Shown one piece after another: positions 35,880 to 46,017 of a stretch of 64,000 nucleotides of DNA. Within the stretch, counting starts at the first letter, position 1. The number at the start of each line of letters is the position of its first letter. The DNA is from Lateolabrax maculatus. Taxonomy: Eukaryota; Chordata; Actinopteri; Acropomatiformes; Lateolabracidae. The DNA lies in assembly GCA_031216445.1 (NCBI GenBank), contig CM062198.1, forward strand, positions 2,790,001-2,854,000, read 5' to 3'. A program made the position numbers and the translations under genes. The notes under the pieces are model-generated. The model did not search any database and was not told the DNA's origin. It saw only the letters and a list, made by a program, of their open reading frames with translations.

Positions 35880-36130
35880 CCGTGAGGAGGTGGCAGGGGG
35901 TGCAGTTGATTGTTTGATGTAGTCAGCGTGGGTGTCAGTATAAAACACATAGTAAAAAACATTCAGGTCGTTGGCCAGTTGATGCTTCTCCACAGTGTGG
36001 GGGGTGGCGAGGAGGTCTCCTGTAGTTAGTGAGGTGCTGCAGGCTTTTCCACACTGACGCAGGGTCTAACACCCTGTTCCTCAACTTCACACAACCTCAG
36101 TGTGTCCCTGTTTGCGCTCTTGAAAAGAAG
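35880..36130 (-). pseudogene. Decayed LINE, endonuclease-RT linker fragment
   Basis: On the minus strand SVWKSLQHLTNYRRPP is followed, after a frameshift, by EKHQLANDLNVFY. Both are typical of the linker between endonuclease and RT in fish jockey/CR1-group LINEs (general form VWKGL--IT-Y...--LADDLN-FY). No RT or endonuclease motif is preserved next to it. Confidence 0.5.
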
Positions 36131-36839
36131 CAGTTATTCCATCTTGTTGGCCAGATAGCGGACATTTGCCAGATGGACTGCGGTTTTGCCCTAGGAAGCT
36201 GAAATTTGGCATGGAGCTCAAGTGTGTGTTTGTCTATGAAGATGTGTGTTTATGTTCATGTCAATTTGTTAAAAGGGGGTGTGGCAGTGGGAATCTAATT
36301 TGATTCAATGTTGTAAGACAATAGAACATGACAATTTCGTATAGGCACTGCAAAAGTGCATTAACCCAATTTTAAAGCACTCAAAAATCCCCCAAAACAA
36401 ACAAAAAACTAACCCTTCACCTGTGGCATAGTTTAGTATTTTATAGGAGAGGAACAAAATGACGAGCAAGCTGCAGACAAGGTTAAACAAAGCTGTAATG
36501 TTACAGAATGCTGGGCTGTTTATTCTGACGCAAGACTGACTCTGAAGGTTAATTACAACTCTAACCTTTCCACCTTGCTCTTCCAACTCCCCTTATTTCT
36601 CCCTCATCTTCCTCCCCCACTCACTTCATTTCATCTTACTAACTTTGAAGCTACACAGAAATAGCAGGAATCAAACCTGACAGCCCTCCCATACATGTCC
36701 TCTATCAGATGACTTTCTTCTTACCATCTTCCTCTGATAATCAGCTAGCATGGGAACCAGACGAATCTGTGAGCTCATGTTTTATTTGCTCTTGCAGATA
36801 CGTCTGGGCCCTCTCCCATTCAAACTGATTTTCTCGGTA
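36131..36839. other. Unique sequence, nothing firm
   Basis: No repeat recognised. A good acceptor-like TTGCTCTTGCAG ends at about 36798 on the plus strand. Confidence 0.35.
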
Positions 36840-37140
36840 CTGGCAACGCCGTTGTGTCGAGCGAAATATTCACAACCGTTTATCTAGCACGAGGCGGGTT
36901 TAATACAATGACTGACAGAGAGGAGCGCGATTGAAGCATCTTTGTAAATATCCAAGATGGCTGCCGGAGATGCGGAGTGTTCTCCGGCCGGCTACAGTGG
37001 CAGTATTAAACGGACTGGACGGTAAATTTTCTCAAAAAGAACAAACAACTGCACTTAAACTTTATGTTGATAAGGAATATGTGTTTGCCGAACTTCTGAA
37101 AGGACATACTGTACGACAAGGGGCTAATGCCAGGCTAATG
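36840..37140 (+). mobile_element. Possible helicase-type DNA transposon remnant
   Basis: A CG-rich 5' region with CCAAGATGGCTGCCGGAG is followed by a short frame LDGKFSQKEQTTALKLYVDK and EYVFAELLKG. This resembles the start of RecQ-like helicase proteins carried by some fish elements, where the next residues would be the Walker A site, but that motif is absent here. It is weak evidence from about 37 residues; the alternative is a host 5' exon. Confidence 0.2.
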
Positions 37141-37602
37141 TCCAGCTACTATCCCTTAACCACCAACACCTCCTCTTCCTCCAGTCCAGTTATTTGCAAT
37201 CCCTCCATCCCTTTGCTTGTCATTTATTTGTTTACCTCCACTCTTTTCTCTACTGACTCATTCTCCCAGAGAGCAATAACATCTGTGTGTGTGTGTGTGT
37301 GTACTTACCATGAATTAGTCACAATGCTCTTTATTACTCCATCTCAGCAAAGCTCTAAAGTGCTGCAATTACTGCACTCTTCAGTATGAATCACCTCCCT
37401 TCTATTGTTTTTTATAACAGAAAACATTGGCAGCACTGTGTGAAAAACTCTCACATCTCTCACATTGGATGGAGATCAACTAACTGACGGAAGACCACAT
37501 TATCCATTTGAAGAACAGCAAAAGTTTTAAATTCCTGATCCAAAGATAATGTTCGTTGAAAATGACTTACAGGATGTCAGGAATGGATGTGAATCTATAC
37601 GA
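37141..37602. other. Unique sequence with short GT run
   Basis: C/T-rich then AT-rich; (GT)n at about 37284-37301. Nothing else recognised. Confidence 0.4.
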
Positions 37603-38232
37603 GTCAAGTCAAGTCAAGTCAAGTCAATTTTATTTGTATAGCGCCAAATCATAACAAAAGTTATCTCAAGACGCTTTCACATAGAGTAGGTCTAGACCAT
37701 ACTCTTTAAAATATTATTTACAGAGACCCAACAGTTCCCACCATGAGCAAGCACTTGGCGACAGTGGCGAGGAAAAACTCCCTTTTAACAGGTAGAAACC
37801 TCGAGCAGAACCAGGCTCTGGGTGGGCGGCCATCTGCATCGACCGAGTTGGGTTGAAAGGGGAGGAGAGAGGGGGAGAGGGGAGACAGAACAGGAGGAGA
37901 GACAACAAATCAGACTAATAATAAGAACAACTGCAGCAGTGAGTGTGGAGCAGGAACATGGGGGCAGTAGACGGCCGGCAATCACAGATCCAGACTCTAC
38001 AGCTCCAGAGGCAGAAATACCTGCAGAAAGTGAGAAGGCGAAAAAACACAGAAAGCACAAGGACTACCAGGAAGAAATGGAGTTGGTAGCCTGTATTAGT
38101 GGGATAGGAATGCGTACAGATAGAGAGGGAGAGGAGGAGAGAGAAGCTCAGTGCGTCCTAGGAAGTCCCCCAGCAGTCTTAAGCCTATAACAGCATAACT
38201 AAGGGATGGTTCAGGACTCACCTGAGCCAGCC

Positions 38233-41200
38233 CTAACTATAGGCTTTATCAAAAAGGAACGTTTTTAGCATACTCTTAAACGAAGAGAGGGTGTCTGCCT
38301 CCCGAACCCAAATTGGGAGCTGATTCCACAGAAGAGGAGCTTGATAACTAAAGGCTCTGGCTCCCATTCTACTTTTAGAAACTTTAGGTACCACAAGTAA
38401 CCCTGCATTCTGTGAGCGTAGTGCTCTAGTGGGGTAATACGGTACTATCAGCTCTTTAAGATATGATGGTGCCTGACCAATAAGAGCTTTGTAAGTGAGG
38501 AGGACGACCTTAAATTCTATTCTAGATTTCACAGGGAGCCAGTGCAGAGAAGCTAATATCGGAGAAATATGTTCTCTTTTGCTAGTTCCTGTCAGTACAC
38601 GTGCAGCCGCATTCTGGATCAGCTGGAGAGTCTTTAGAGACTTATCGGGGCAACCCGATAATAAAGAATTACAGTAATCTAACCTAGAAGTAACAAATGC
38701 ATGAACTAGTTTTTCTGCATCTTTTTGAGACAGGATATGCCTGATTTTTATAATGTTACGTAAGTGGAAGAAGGCAGTCCTTGAAGTCTGTTTTATATGG
38801 GTATTAAAGGACATGTCCTGATCAAAGATTACTCCTAGACTCCTTACAGCGGTGCTAGAGGCCAGGGCAATGCCATCTAGAGTAACTATATCTATACATA
38901 GTGCGTCTCGCAGGTGTTTAGGACCCAGAACAATAACTTCAGTTTTGTCTGAGTTTAACAGCAAGAAATTGCAGGTCATCCAGTCTTTTATGTCCTTAAT
39001 ACATGCCTGAAGCTTGGCTAACTTACCGGTTTCATCTGGCTTTATCGATAAGTATAACTGAGTATCATCTGCATAGCAGTGAAAGTTTATGGAGTGTTTC
39101 CTGATAATATTGCCTAAAGGAAGCATATACAAGGTAAATAAAAGTGGTCCGAGCACTGAACCTTGTGGAACTCCATGACTAACTTCCGTGTGCACGGAGG
39201 ATTCATCATTTACGTGGACAAACTGAAATCTATCCGATAAATACGACTGAAACCAGCTTAGTGTGGGTCCTTTGACGCCAATCAAATGCTCCAGTCTCTG
39301 TAATAGGATACAATGGTCAATGGTATCGAAAGCGGCACTGAGATCTAACAGAACAAGTACAGAGACAAATCCTTTATCTGATGCAATCAAAAGGTCGTTT
39401 GTCACTCTCACCAGTGCTGTCTCTGTGCTGTGAAATTCCCTAAATCCTGACTGAAAATCCTCAAATAAACTATTGCTGTTTAGAAAGTCACATAACTGAT
39501 TAACGACCACTTTCTCAAGGATTTTGGAGAGAAAGGGAAGGTTAGATATAGGTCTATAATTGGCTAAAACCCCTGGATCAAGCGTAGGCTTTTTAAGAAG
39601 AGGTTTAATTACAGCTACTTTGAAGGACTGTGGTACATAGCCTGTTAATAAAGACAGATTGATCATGTCTAGTAAAGAAGTGCTAACTAAGGGTAAAACT
39701 TCTTTAAGCAGCCTGGTTGGGATGGGGTCTAAGAGGCAGGTTGTTGGTTTAGACGAAGAAATCATTGAAGTTAGTTGGTGAAGGTCAATTGGAGAAAAAC
39801 AGTCTAAATATAAATCTGGTTCTACAGCTGCTTCTGAGGTTCCTGAAATTCCTGTACTCGAAGATATATCTGAACTAGCTGAGAGCACAAGATGATGAAT
39901 TTTTTCTCTAATAGTTAGAATTTTATCATCAAAGAAGCTCATGAAGTTATTACTACTGAGAGCTCTGGGAATACATGGCTCAACAGAGCTCTGACTCTGT
40001 GTCAGCCTGGCTACAGTGCTGAAAAGAAACCTAGGGTTATTCCTATGTTCCTCTATTAGTGAGGAGTAATAGGCTCCTCTGGCATTACGGAGGGCCTTCC
40101 TGTATGTTCTAAGACTATCTTGCCAAACTAAATGAGTTTCCTCCAGTTTGGTGGAACGCCATTTCCTTTCTAATTTTCGCGATGTTTCTTTTAACTTGCG
40201 GGTTAAGGAGTTATACCATGGAGCTAACCTCTTTTGTTTTATTATTTTCTTTTTAATAGGAGCAATACAATCAAGAGTCGTTCGCAGCGAGCCTGCAGCA
40301 CTATCAACCAGATGATCAATTTGGGAGGGACTAAAGTTAGCACAGGAGTCCTCCGTTACATTGAGACATGGCATTGAATTAAATGCCGATGGAATCACTT
40401 CTTTAAATTTAGCTACAGCACTATCAGACAGGCATCTACTAAAGGAATGTTTGCCTAATGGCCTATAGTCCAGTAATATAAATTCAAAAGTTATTAAATA
40501 ATGGTCTGATAAGACAGAATTTTGTGGGAAGACTTTTAAATCTTCAATTTCGATTCCATATGACAGAACAAGATCGAGGGTATGGTTAAAACAATGAGTG
40601 GGTTTGTTTACACTCTGACAGAAACCAATCGAATCTAATAGTGAGATAAACGCAGAACTAAGGCTATCATTATCTACGTCCACGTGAATATTGAAATCAC
40701 CTACAATAATGACTTTATCTGTTTTGAGGACTAAACTTGTTAAAAACTCTGAGAATTCTGCTAAAAATTCAGAATATGGACCAGGAGCACGGTACACTAT
40801 GACAAATAGAATTGGCTGTACAGTTTTCCACATTGAGTGTGAAAGACTAAGAACAAGACTTTCGAATGAGTTAAAACTAAGTTTAGGTTTAGGATTGATT
40901 AATAAGCTAGAGTCGAAGATGGCTGCAACTCCACCTCCTCGGCCAGTGCCACGAGGAATGTGAGTATTACTATGACTAGGAGGAGTGGACTCATTCAGGC
41001 TAACATATTCTTCCTGACACAGCCAAGTTTCAGTTAGGCAAAATATATCCATATGATAGTCAGATATTAAATCATTGACTAACACAGCTTTAGACGACAG
41101 AGATCTAATGTTTAAGAGTCCACATTTAATCCTCTTATTTGGTTGTACCACTACACTGGTAGTTTTAATTTTTATTAAGTTTTTACGAGTAACCCCTCTT

Positions 41201-41247
41201 CTGTTTGAATTTGAATTAATTAAATGAAGTGGTCGGGGGACAGACAC
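38233..41247 (-). CDS. L2-type LINE ORF2: endonuclease/reverse transcriptase
   Basis: An intact 1004-codon frame for the replicase of an L2-group LINE. The AP-type endonuclease spans about residues 40-255: LLNIRSL (44-50), LTETWL (71-76), the GRGGG turn, VYRAPG (151), VGDFNIH (182) with catalytic Asp and Asn, HTLDLVLS (222) and SDHY (247-250). The reverse transcriptase spans about 560-830: NYRPISNLPFLSKI (563), LDLSAAFDTIDH with the first catalytic Asp (634), GVPQGSVLGPLL (692) and the YADD box (725-728). A C-terminal LHWLPVKSRIEFK region follows. No stop or frameshift is seen. The first codon here is GTG; the same frame is open for 36 more codons upstream to the TGA that ends ORF1 (41356-41358), so translation may start by readthrough or reinitiation. 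It is likely the youngest element in the window. Confidence 0.92.
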   Translation of the reverse strand: MSVPRPLHLINSNSNRRGVTRKNLIKIKTTSVVVQPNKRIKCGLLNIRSLSSKAVLVNDLISDYHMDIFCLTETWLCQEEYVSLNESTPPSHSNTHIPRGTGRGGGVAAIFDSSLLINPKPKLSFNSFESLVLSLSHSMWKTVQPILFVIVYRAPGPYSEFLAEFSEFLTSLVLKTDKVIIVGDFNIHVDVDNDSLSSAFISLLDSIGFCQSVNKPTHCFNHTLDLVLSYGIEIEDLKVFPQNSVLSDHYLITFEFILLDYRPLGKHSFSRCLSDSAVAKFKEVIPSAFNSMPCLNVTEDSCANFSPSQIDHLVDSAAGSLRTTLDCIAPIKKKIIKQKRLAPWYNSLTRKLKETSRKLERKWRSTKLEETHLVWQDSLRTYRKALRNARGAYYSSLIEEHRNNPRFLFSTVARLTQSQSSVEPCIPRALSSNNFMSFFDDKILTIREKIHHLVLSASSDISSSTGISGTSEAAVEPDLYLDCFSPIDLHQLTSMISSSKPTTCLLDPIPTRLLKEVLPLVSTSLLDMINLSLLTGYVPQSFKVAVIKPLLKKPTLDPGVLANYRPISNLPFLSKILEKVVVNQLCDFLNSNSLFEDFQSGFREFHSTETALVRVTNDLLIASDKGFVSVLVLLDLSAAFDTIDHCILLQRLEHLIGVKGPTLSWFQSYLSDRFQFVHVNDESSVHTEVSHGVPQGSVLGPLLFTLYMLPLGNIIRKHSINFHCYADDTQLYLSIKPDETGKLAKLQACIKDIKDWMTCNFLLLNSDKTEVIVLGPKHLRDALCIDIVTLDGIALASSTAVRSLGVIFDQDMSFNTHIKQTSRTAFFHLRNIIKIRHILSQKDAEKLVHAFVTSRLDYCNSLLSGCPDKSLKTLQLIQNAAARVLTGTSKREHISPILASLHWLPVKSRIEFKVVLLTYKALIGQAPSYLKELIVPYYPTRALRSQNAGLLVVPKVSKSRMGARAFSYQAPLLWNQLPIWVREADTLSSFKSMLKTFLFDKAYS

Positions 41248-41355
41248 AGTCTCTATGGGATTTTTTACGGGGTTTTGGGTGGGTAACCGCTCTAATGGAA
41301 GCGCAGAGAAGCGTGTAGGACTGCAGCTCTGCTTCCTGGTCTGAACTCTGTATTG

Positions 41356-41523
41356 TCACGGTGTGGGTCCACTAGTAAACTTGGTCAGATTTCTGGCTAT
41401 GAGAGCTGCACCATCCAAAGTAGGATGGATGCCGTCTCTCCTCATCAGACCAGGTCTCCCCCAGAATGTGGTCCAATTATCTACGAAACCCACATCGTTT
41501 GCTGGACACCACCTCGACCTCGT
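41356..41523 (-). pseudogene. L2-type LINE ORF1 end, SGNH-esterase-like
   Basis: On the minus strand the frame ends VGFVDNWTTFWGRPGLMRRD then GIHPTLDGAALIARNLTKF and TGA at 41358-41356. DGIHPT with its Asp-x-x-His is the last catalytic block of SGNH-type esterases, which occur in ORF1 proteins of L2/CR1 LINEs. All upstream parts (coiled coil, catalytic Ser block) are lost by 5' truncation. The stop is in the same frame as ORF2. Confidence 0.75.
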
Positions 41524-41530
41524 GTTTTAC

Positions 41531-42744
41531 GAAAACACATAACACTTGTGTTATTTGTTCCTGAGCAAATATAATGTTCTTTACTGTAAATTTCTATACA
41601 GTATTTGTCTCAAGAAATGATCCTCTCTGCTTTATGATCAGATCATTTTAATATATTTTTTACTCATACTTTTTATTATTTTTACTTAAACAATTTTTTT
41701 TATTAACTGCCTGTGGTGTCTGAAGTATAATATCCTTGTGCTGCACATAAGTCAAAGGGAGTCGGTCAGGGTGGATGATGGGCATACAAAGCATTGGACT
41801 TAAACATAGAAGACCAGGGTTTGAGTCTTGTGTTGATAGGTATAGGCTACTGAAACACTTTGGTTACATTTAAGTTTTGATGAAATATTGACCAAGGAGT
41901 AAGTGGAAATGGCCAGGCAGACTCTGATTAGGCCATGGGAAGCAAATGAGCAGCTGGATGTGGGGATCAGGTGACTGGAACTAGGAACACACTGAGTGCT
42001 ATAGCTGGTTGCATGAAGAATGACAGCATCTGGAATAAGCCTTGGAATTTTGACCTTTCATCTTAGGAAAAGCAAAAGTGTAAATGATAAAAATGATTGA
42101 TGGCTAAATTCCATTCAGGTCCTGGTATAGTTCATGTTGGCTTACTGTCACAGTTTAACCAAATTTTCAAAAAGTCGGCAAAACAAAATGTTAATTAATT
42201 TGTGTCTCTATCCACTAATGGTATGCAAATTTCCAGTGCAACCCTTTCAGGGTCTTTTAAGCGCAAATTGAAAATGAGTATAAAACAGGTGGATGGCAAC
42301 ACCATGTCATGGCTTACTGTGACACTTGAATAAACATGTTAATGTTATTTGGATCAACTGTGCTTTTCCTGCAATGACAAGTCAAAATGTCTGCTCTGCA
42401 ACAAGGCCTATGACAGGTAGGTTAGTGGTTGGCAGATGAAAGATGAGGGTAAAAAATATACAGAAAACAAAGCATTGGCTAAAGCGTTGACACCTGAGTT
42501 GGCTAAATATGACCATAAAAACAGTCATCATGCTGTAATTGCCACAAGTGGATATTGTCGGAAAACAATAAAATACATTATCATGAAATATAATGCTGAT
42601 GCAAATTAGTAGTATGTAAATATAATTTTGAGGAGACAGGATTGCTTTGGTAGACTCAAAGTCTGAATAATGAGAACGCAGCATAGGAAAATTCACAATG
42701 TATACCAAACCATAGTACTTGGATTTACCATTGTGATATACGAC
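41531..42744. other. Unique sequence; possible tRNA-like scrap
   Basis: AT-rich. At 41760-41830 a sequence with GGTCAGGGTGG and, about 55 bp later, AGGGTTTGAGTC resembles the A and B boxes of a tRNA-derived SINE head, but the cloverleaf is not convincing. Confidence 0.3.
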
Positions 42745-42810
42745 GAGTGGCCACTTTATTAGGTACACCTGTACATTTTAATTCAGTCCAATACAACAAC
42801 CCTGCCATAC
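42745..42810. repeat. Fish dispersed repeat end (TTATTAGGTACACCTG)
   Basis: GAGTGGCCACTTTATTAGGT, then ACACCTGTACA and a CCAATACAACAACCCTGCC stretch match, from memory, a repeat end very common in fish genomes. Only one end is present here. Confidence 0.5.
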
Positions 42811-42946
42811 CATCTATCTTTACAAACTTATGTTCTGTTTTAGTGACATTGTTGGAAGTTTGTAAATGTAATTATTAAGGTCATAAATGACCTCCACATT
42901 TTGTTTTTTTTCTCAATGTAAATTCCACAGCGCCTACCTGGACTTA

Positions 42947-42947
<1 letters not shown>

Positions 42948-42989
<42 letters not shown>

Positions 42990-43024
42990 TATACATATAT
43001 GTATATATATACATATATATATAT
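42948..43024. repeat. AT-rich dinucleotide/palindromic repeat
   Basis: (TA)n followed by ACATATATATACATATATGT-type palindromes; low-complexity, self-complementary. Confidence 0.9.
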
Positions 43025-43221
43025 TTAATTTTGCTTACAGATACAAGCTTCATGAATACCATTCAGAGCCAATCACTGATATGCAGCTATTTAGGAATAT
43101 ATATGAAGCAGATTTGTGTATGTTTGAAGTCCTTGAGCTTTAGAATAACAGTCTCATGCTGGATTTGTTCAGTCTCTTCATGAACACTGATCTTGATCTT
43201 GAACTTGATGTGAAGATAACC

Positions 43222-45122
43222 AAGATGGCGGCGCGAGTAGATCGCAAGGCCCATTGTCTCCCCAGTTTTCGCAATTTTACAGTACTTTTGCTGCTCATTT
43301 CTGTTTGTTCAAAACAGTAGTGGTTTTACATCCTACACCCGAGTTGAGCTTTTGGACATTGGATTATGTTTCCGTCACTTTTACCACCGATCTGCCACTC
43401 ATCCCTGAGATCTCCAGAACACCGGAGGCTTCACACTCTACCCAGCCGGGCGGAAGTGATCGAAGACAGCGCCGAGATCGTACACAAAGCCGGGGGAAGC
43501 GCGGAGGACTGAGAGCTAAGCTAAGGCTAACACCACACCAGCTCTCTCTGCCCAGCATCTTCCTCGCTAATGTGAGATCTCTGGTGAACAAAATGGACGA
43601 GATATGACTCCGTTTCACCCATAGCCAGAGACTTTTGGACTGCAATGTCATGATTTTCACTTAAACATGGCTACATGGAGGCGTACCTGACAGTGCTATC
43701 GAGCTAGCCAGATGCTACACACACCGGGCAGATAGATCAGCTGATGACTCCGGTAAGACCAGAGGGGGAGGACTGCGCATTTATGTCAACAAGGCTTGGT
43801 GTACGGACTCTGTTACTCTTGGAAGTCACTGCTCAGCTAACCTAGACTTCATCATGGTTAAGTGTAGACCTTTCTATCTGCCACAGGAGTTCACATCCAC
43901 CATCATCACTGCTGCTTATAATCCACCGGATGCTAATGCCAAACTAGCAATGAATGAACTTCATGCAGCCATTAGTAAACAACACACTGATCACCCGGAG
44001 GCTGCCTTTATTGTTGCGGGCGGATTTTAATCATTCCAACTTAAAGACAGTGTTCCCCAAATTCCACCAGCATGTTTCCTGCCACACCAGAGGAAACAAA
44101 ACTTTGGACTATGTTTACACAAACATGGCTGCTGCTTATCACCCTCCCCCACCTCGGACAGTCAGATCACTTCTCTTTGTTCCTCACCCCCAAATATTCA
44201 CCCCTCATCAACCGTGTCAAGCCATCCGTGAGGACCATCAAGGTGTGGCCAGTGGGGACGGACTCTGTACTCCAGGACAAGTTTCAACACAGGACTGGAG
44301 TATGATTGCTTCTCAGGCCACCTGTGGCTCACACACAGACATTAACATCTATGCTTCCTCTGTCATGGATTACATTACCACCATAATCGACGGCATCACG
44401 ACAGAGAAGCACATCACCACGTACCCCAACCAGAAGCCATGGATGAGCAAGGAGGTGCGGCTCCTGCTGAAGGCCCGTAACATGGCCTTCAGATCAGGGG
44501 ATGCACAGGCCTACAACACATCCAGGACTAACCTGAGGAGGGACATGTGCGGAGCAGTTCACTGGGATCTTCACGGACATTTTAAACCTGTCCCTTGCCC
44601 AAGTAGCTGTGCCAACATGCTTCAAAGCGACATCCATCGTGCCAGTGCCAAAACACTCCAAGCCGACAATGACTACCGCCCTGTAGCACTCACACCCATC
44701 ATCATGAAGTGCTTTGAGTGGCTGGTCCTGGCACACCTGAAGGACTCCCTCCCACCCACACCAGTTTGCCTACCGCAGCAATAGGAGTATAGACGATGCA
44801 GTTTCCACAGCACTGCATTCTGTGCTCACACACTTGGACAACACCAACACCTATGCATGATTGCTGTTTGCTGACTTCAGCTCAGCATTCAACACTGTCA
44901 TCCCCTCCAAGTTAATCACTAAACTTGGAGACCTGGGCACCAACACCTTCCTCTGCAACTGGATCATGGACTTTCTGACCAACAGACCACAACATGTTAG
45001 GTCAGGCCACACCTGCTCCACCACTGTCTCACTCAACACCGGTGTGCCACATTCCTCTACTCCCTCTTCACCTACGACTGCAGACCTGTGCATGGATCCA
45101 ACTCAATCATCAAGTTCGCAGA
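43222..45122 (+). pseudogene. Rex/jockey-like LINE, 5' end present, 3' end lost
   Basis: The element starts with a CG-rich leader (CCAAGATGGCGGCGCGAG). Endonuclease pieces follow in shifting frames: LPSIFLANVRSLVNKMDEI, a stop where the ETWLH motif should be, GKTRGGGLRIYVNKAWC, TIITAAYNPPDANAKLA, FNHSNLKTVFPKFHQHV and TRGNKTLDYVYTN. A large in-frame-looking deletion at about 44545 joins the linker to the RT region (NDYRPVALTPIIMKCFEW). RT motif A (DFSSAFNTVIP) and a motif B region follow, and the copy stops at IKFAD, inside the catalytic FADD box, at 45122. The 276-codon open frame at 43954-44784 is a product of these breaks. Family placement as Rex1-like is tentative. Confidence 0.75.
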
Positions 45123-45632
45123 CTTTATTACCAGGCTTTCAGGTGATGGGCTTGTTTGGTATACATGCTTCCATGGCATCTTCCAATATGATTGTAATAT
45201 TAGTGCAGATTATTTCTTGCACTAATCTCTTCCTTAAAGACACTGGACCAGTTAATGGAGGTTAGGTACCCTCTCATTTTCCAGAACTGGGTTTCATCGT
45301 CTTTTGGAAGAAAAGATTTATGCCATATATCCAAATTATACAAAATAACATTCAGAAAATGTGTTTGTCTCCTTTACTCAGAATTAACATACATACATAA
45401 TCATCTCATATAGCCTGAAAATGGAAACTTTGAATCATCTTCTTTATTACTTAAAATTAAATACATTTCGACATGTTGGCCCATCTCTTCATCAGTCCCA
45501 TAAAATAAAATGAATTAATAAATACATGCAAATAGAAACTAAAGCTATGGTTTGCTTGTTTGGTTTTACATATCCCTTCTACTCAAAGGGGTTGGGGGGT
45601 GGAGTACTGTGTAGTGGGTGAGAGGGATGTGG
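45123..45632. other. Sequence of unknown origin after broken LINE
   Basis: AT-rich, with no homology I can see to the LINE on its left. It may belong to the same unknown repeat as the 122-bp unit that follows. Confidence 0.35.
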
Positions 45633-45754
45633 CCTTATGATCACAAAAGAGAACCCCTGTCATAGGGACTAAAATTACTGACATAGATACAGTGTGGAAG
45701 GAAAAAAAATAGGAGTATTGGTACTGGCTAGCAGTGCAGACTTCCATTTATATG
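45633..45754 (+). repeat. 122-bp dispersed repeat, copy 1
   Basis: Starts CCTTATGATCACAAAAGAGA and ends CTTCCATTTATATG. A copy of the same length and orientation, with about six substitutions, lies at 51496-51617. It matches no repeat family I recognise. Confidence 0.85.
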
Positions 45755-46007
45755 TGTGGCATATCTTATAAAAAACAAGAAGTCTATTTGGATTTTGAAG
45801 ATGTTATGACAACAAGCTGGGCCCAACAAGCTACAATAACTAGCAACACAGTGAACTGCATAGAGCCGATTTACGAAAATAAAAAGAAGGCTAAACTGAA
45901 TTGACAGTTACTACCCTAAGGACATAAAGATTGGTGTTCATCTACATATGTAAGAATTATTGAAAAGTTTTTATCTACTGTCTACTGAAAGAAGTCTGCT
46001 CTTACCT
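45755..46007. other. Unique sequence
   Basis: Nothing recognised. Confidence 0.4.
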
Positions 46008-46017
46008 GAATCAAAAG

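Larger units (their letters stand above)
37603..41523 (-). mobile_element. L2-type LINE, nearly complete
   Basis: This minus-strand non-LTR retrotransposon of about 3.9 kb is 5'-truncated inside ORF1. It has the end of ORF1, an intact ORF2 (38233-41247 or longer), a 3' untranslated region of about 630 bp and a tail of TTGAC repeats at 37603-37628. The tail region carries GCGCTATACAAATAAAATTG and the ATAACTTTTGTTAT hairpin shared by all L2 copies in the window. The left edge is exact. The right edge is set where the ORF1 homology stops, within about 20 bp. No clear target duplication was found (only TACGA near both ends). Confidence 0.92.

Noticed and set aside
37714..38190. Recurring open frames in both strands of the L2 3' region (also near 26286, 28706, 46118 and 54445)
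   Set aside because: They recur only because the L2 3' untranslated region is repeated. They differ by indels between copies and resemble no protein.
43954..44784. 276-codon open frame
   Set aside because: It is formed by chance across a frameshifted endonuclease and an internal deletion of a dead LINE; it is not a separate gene.
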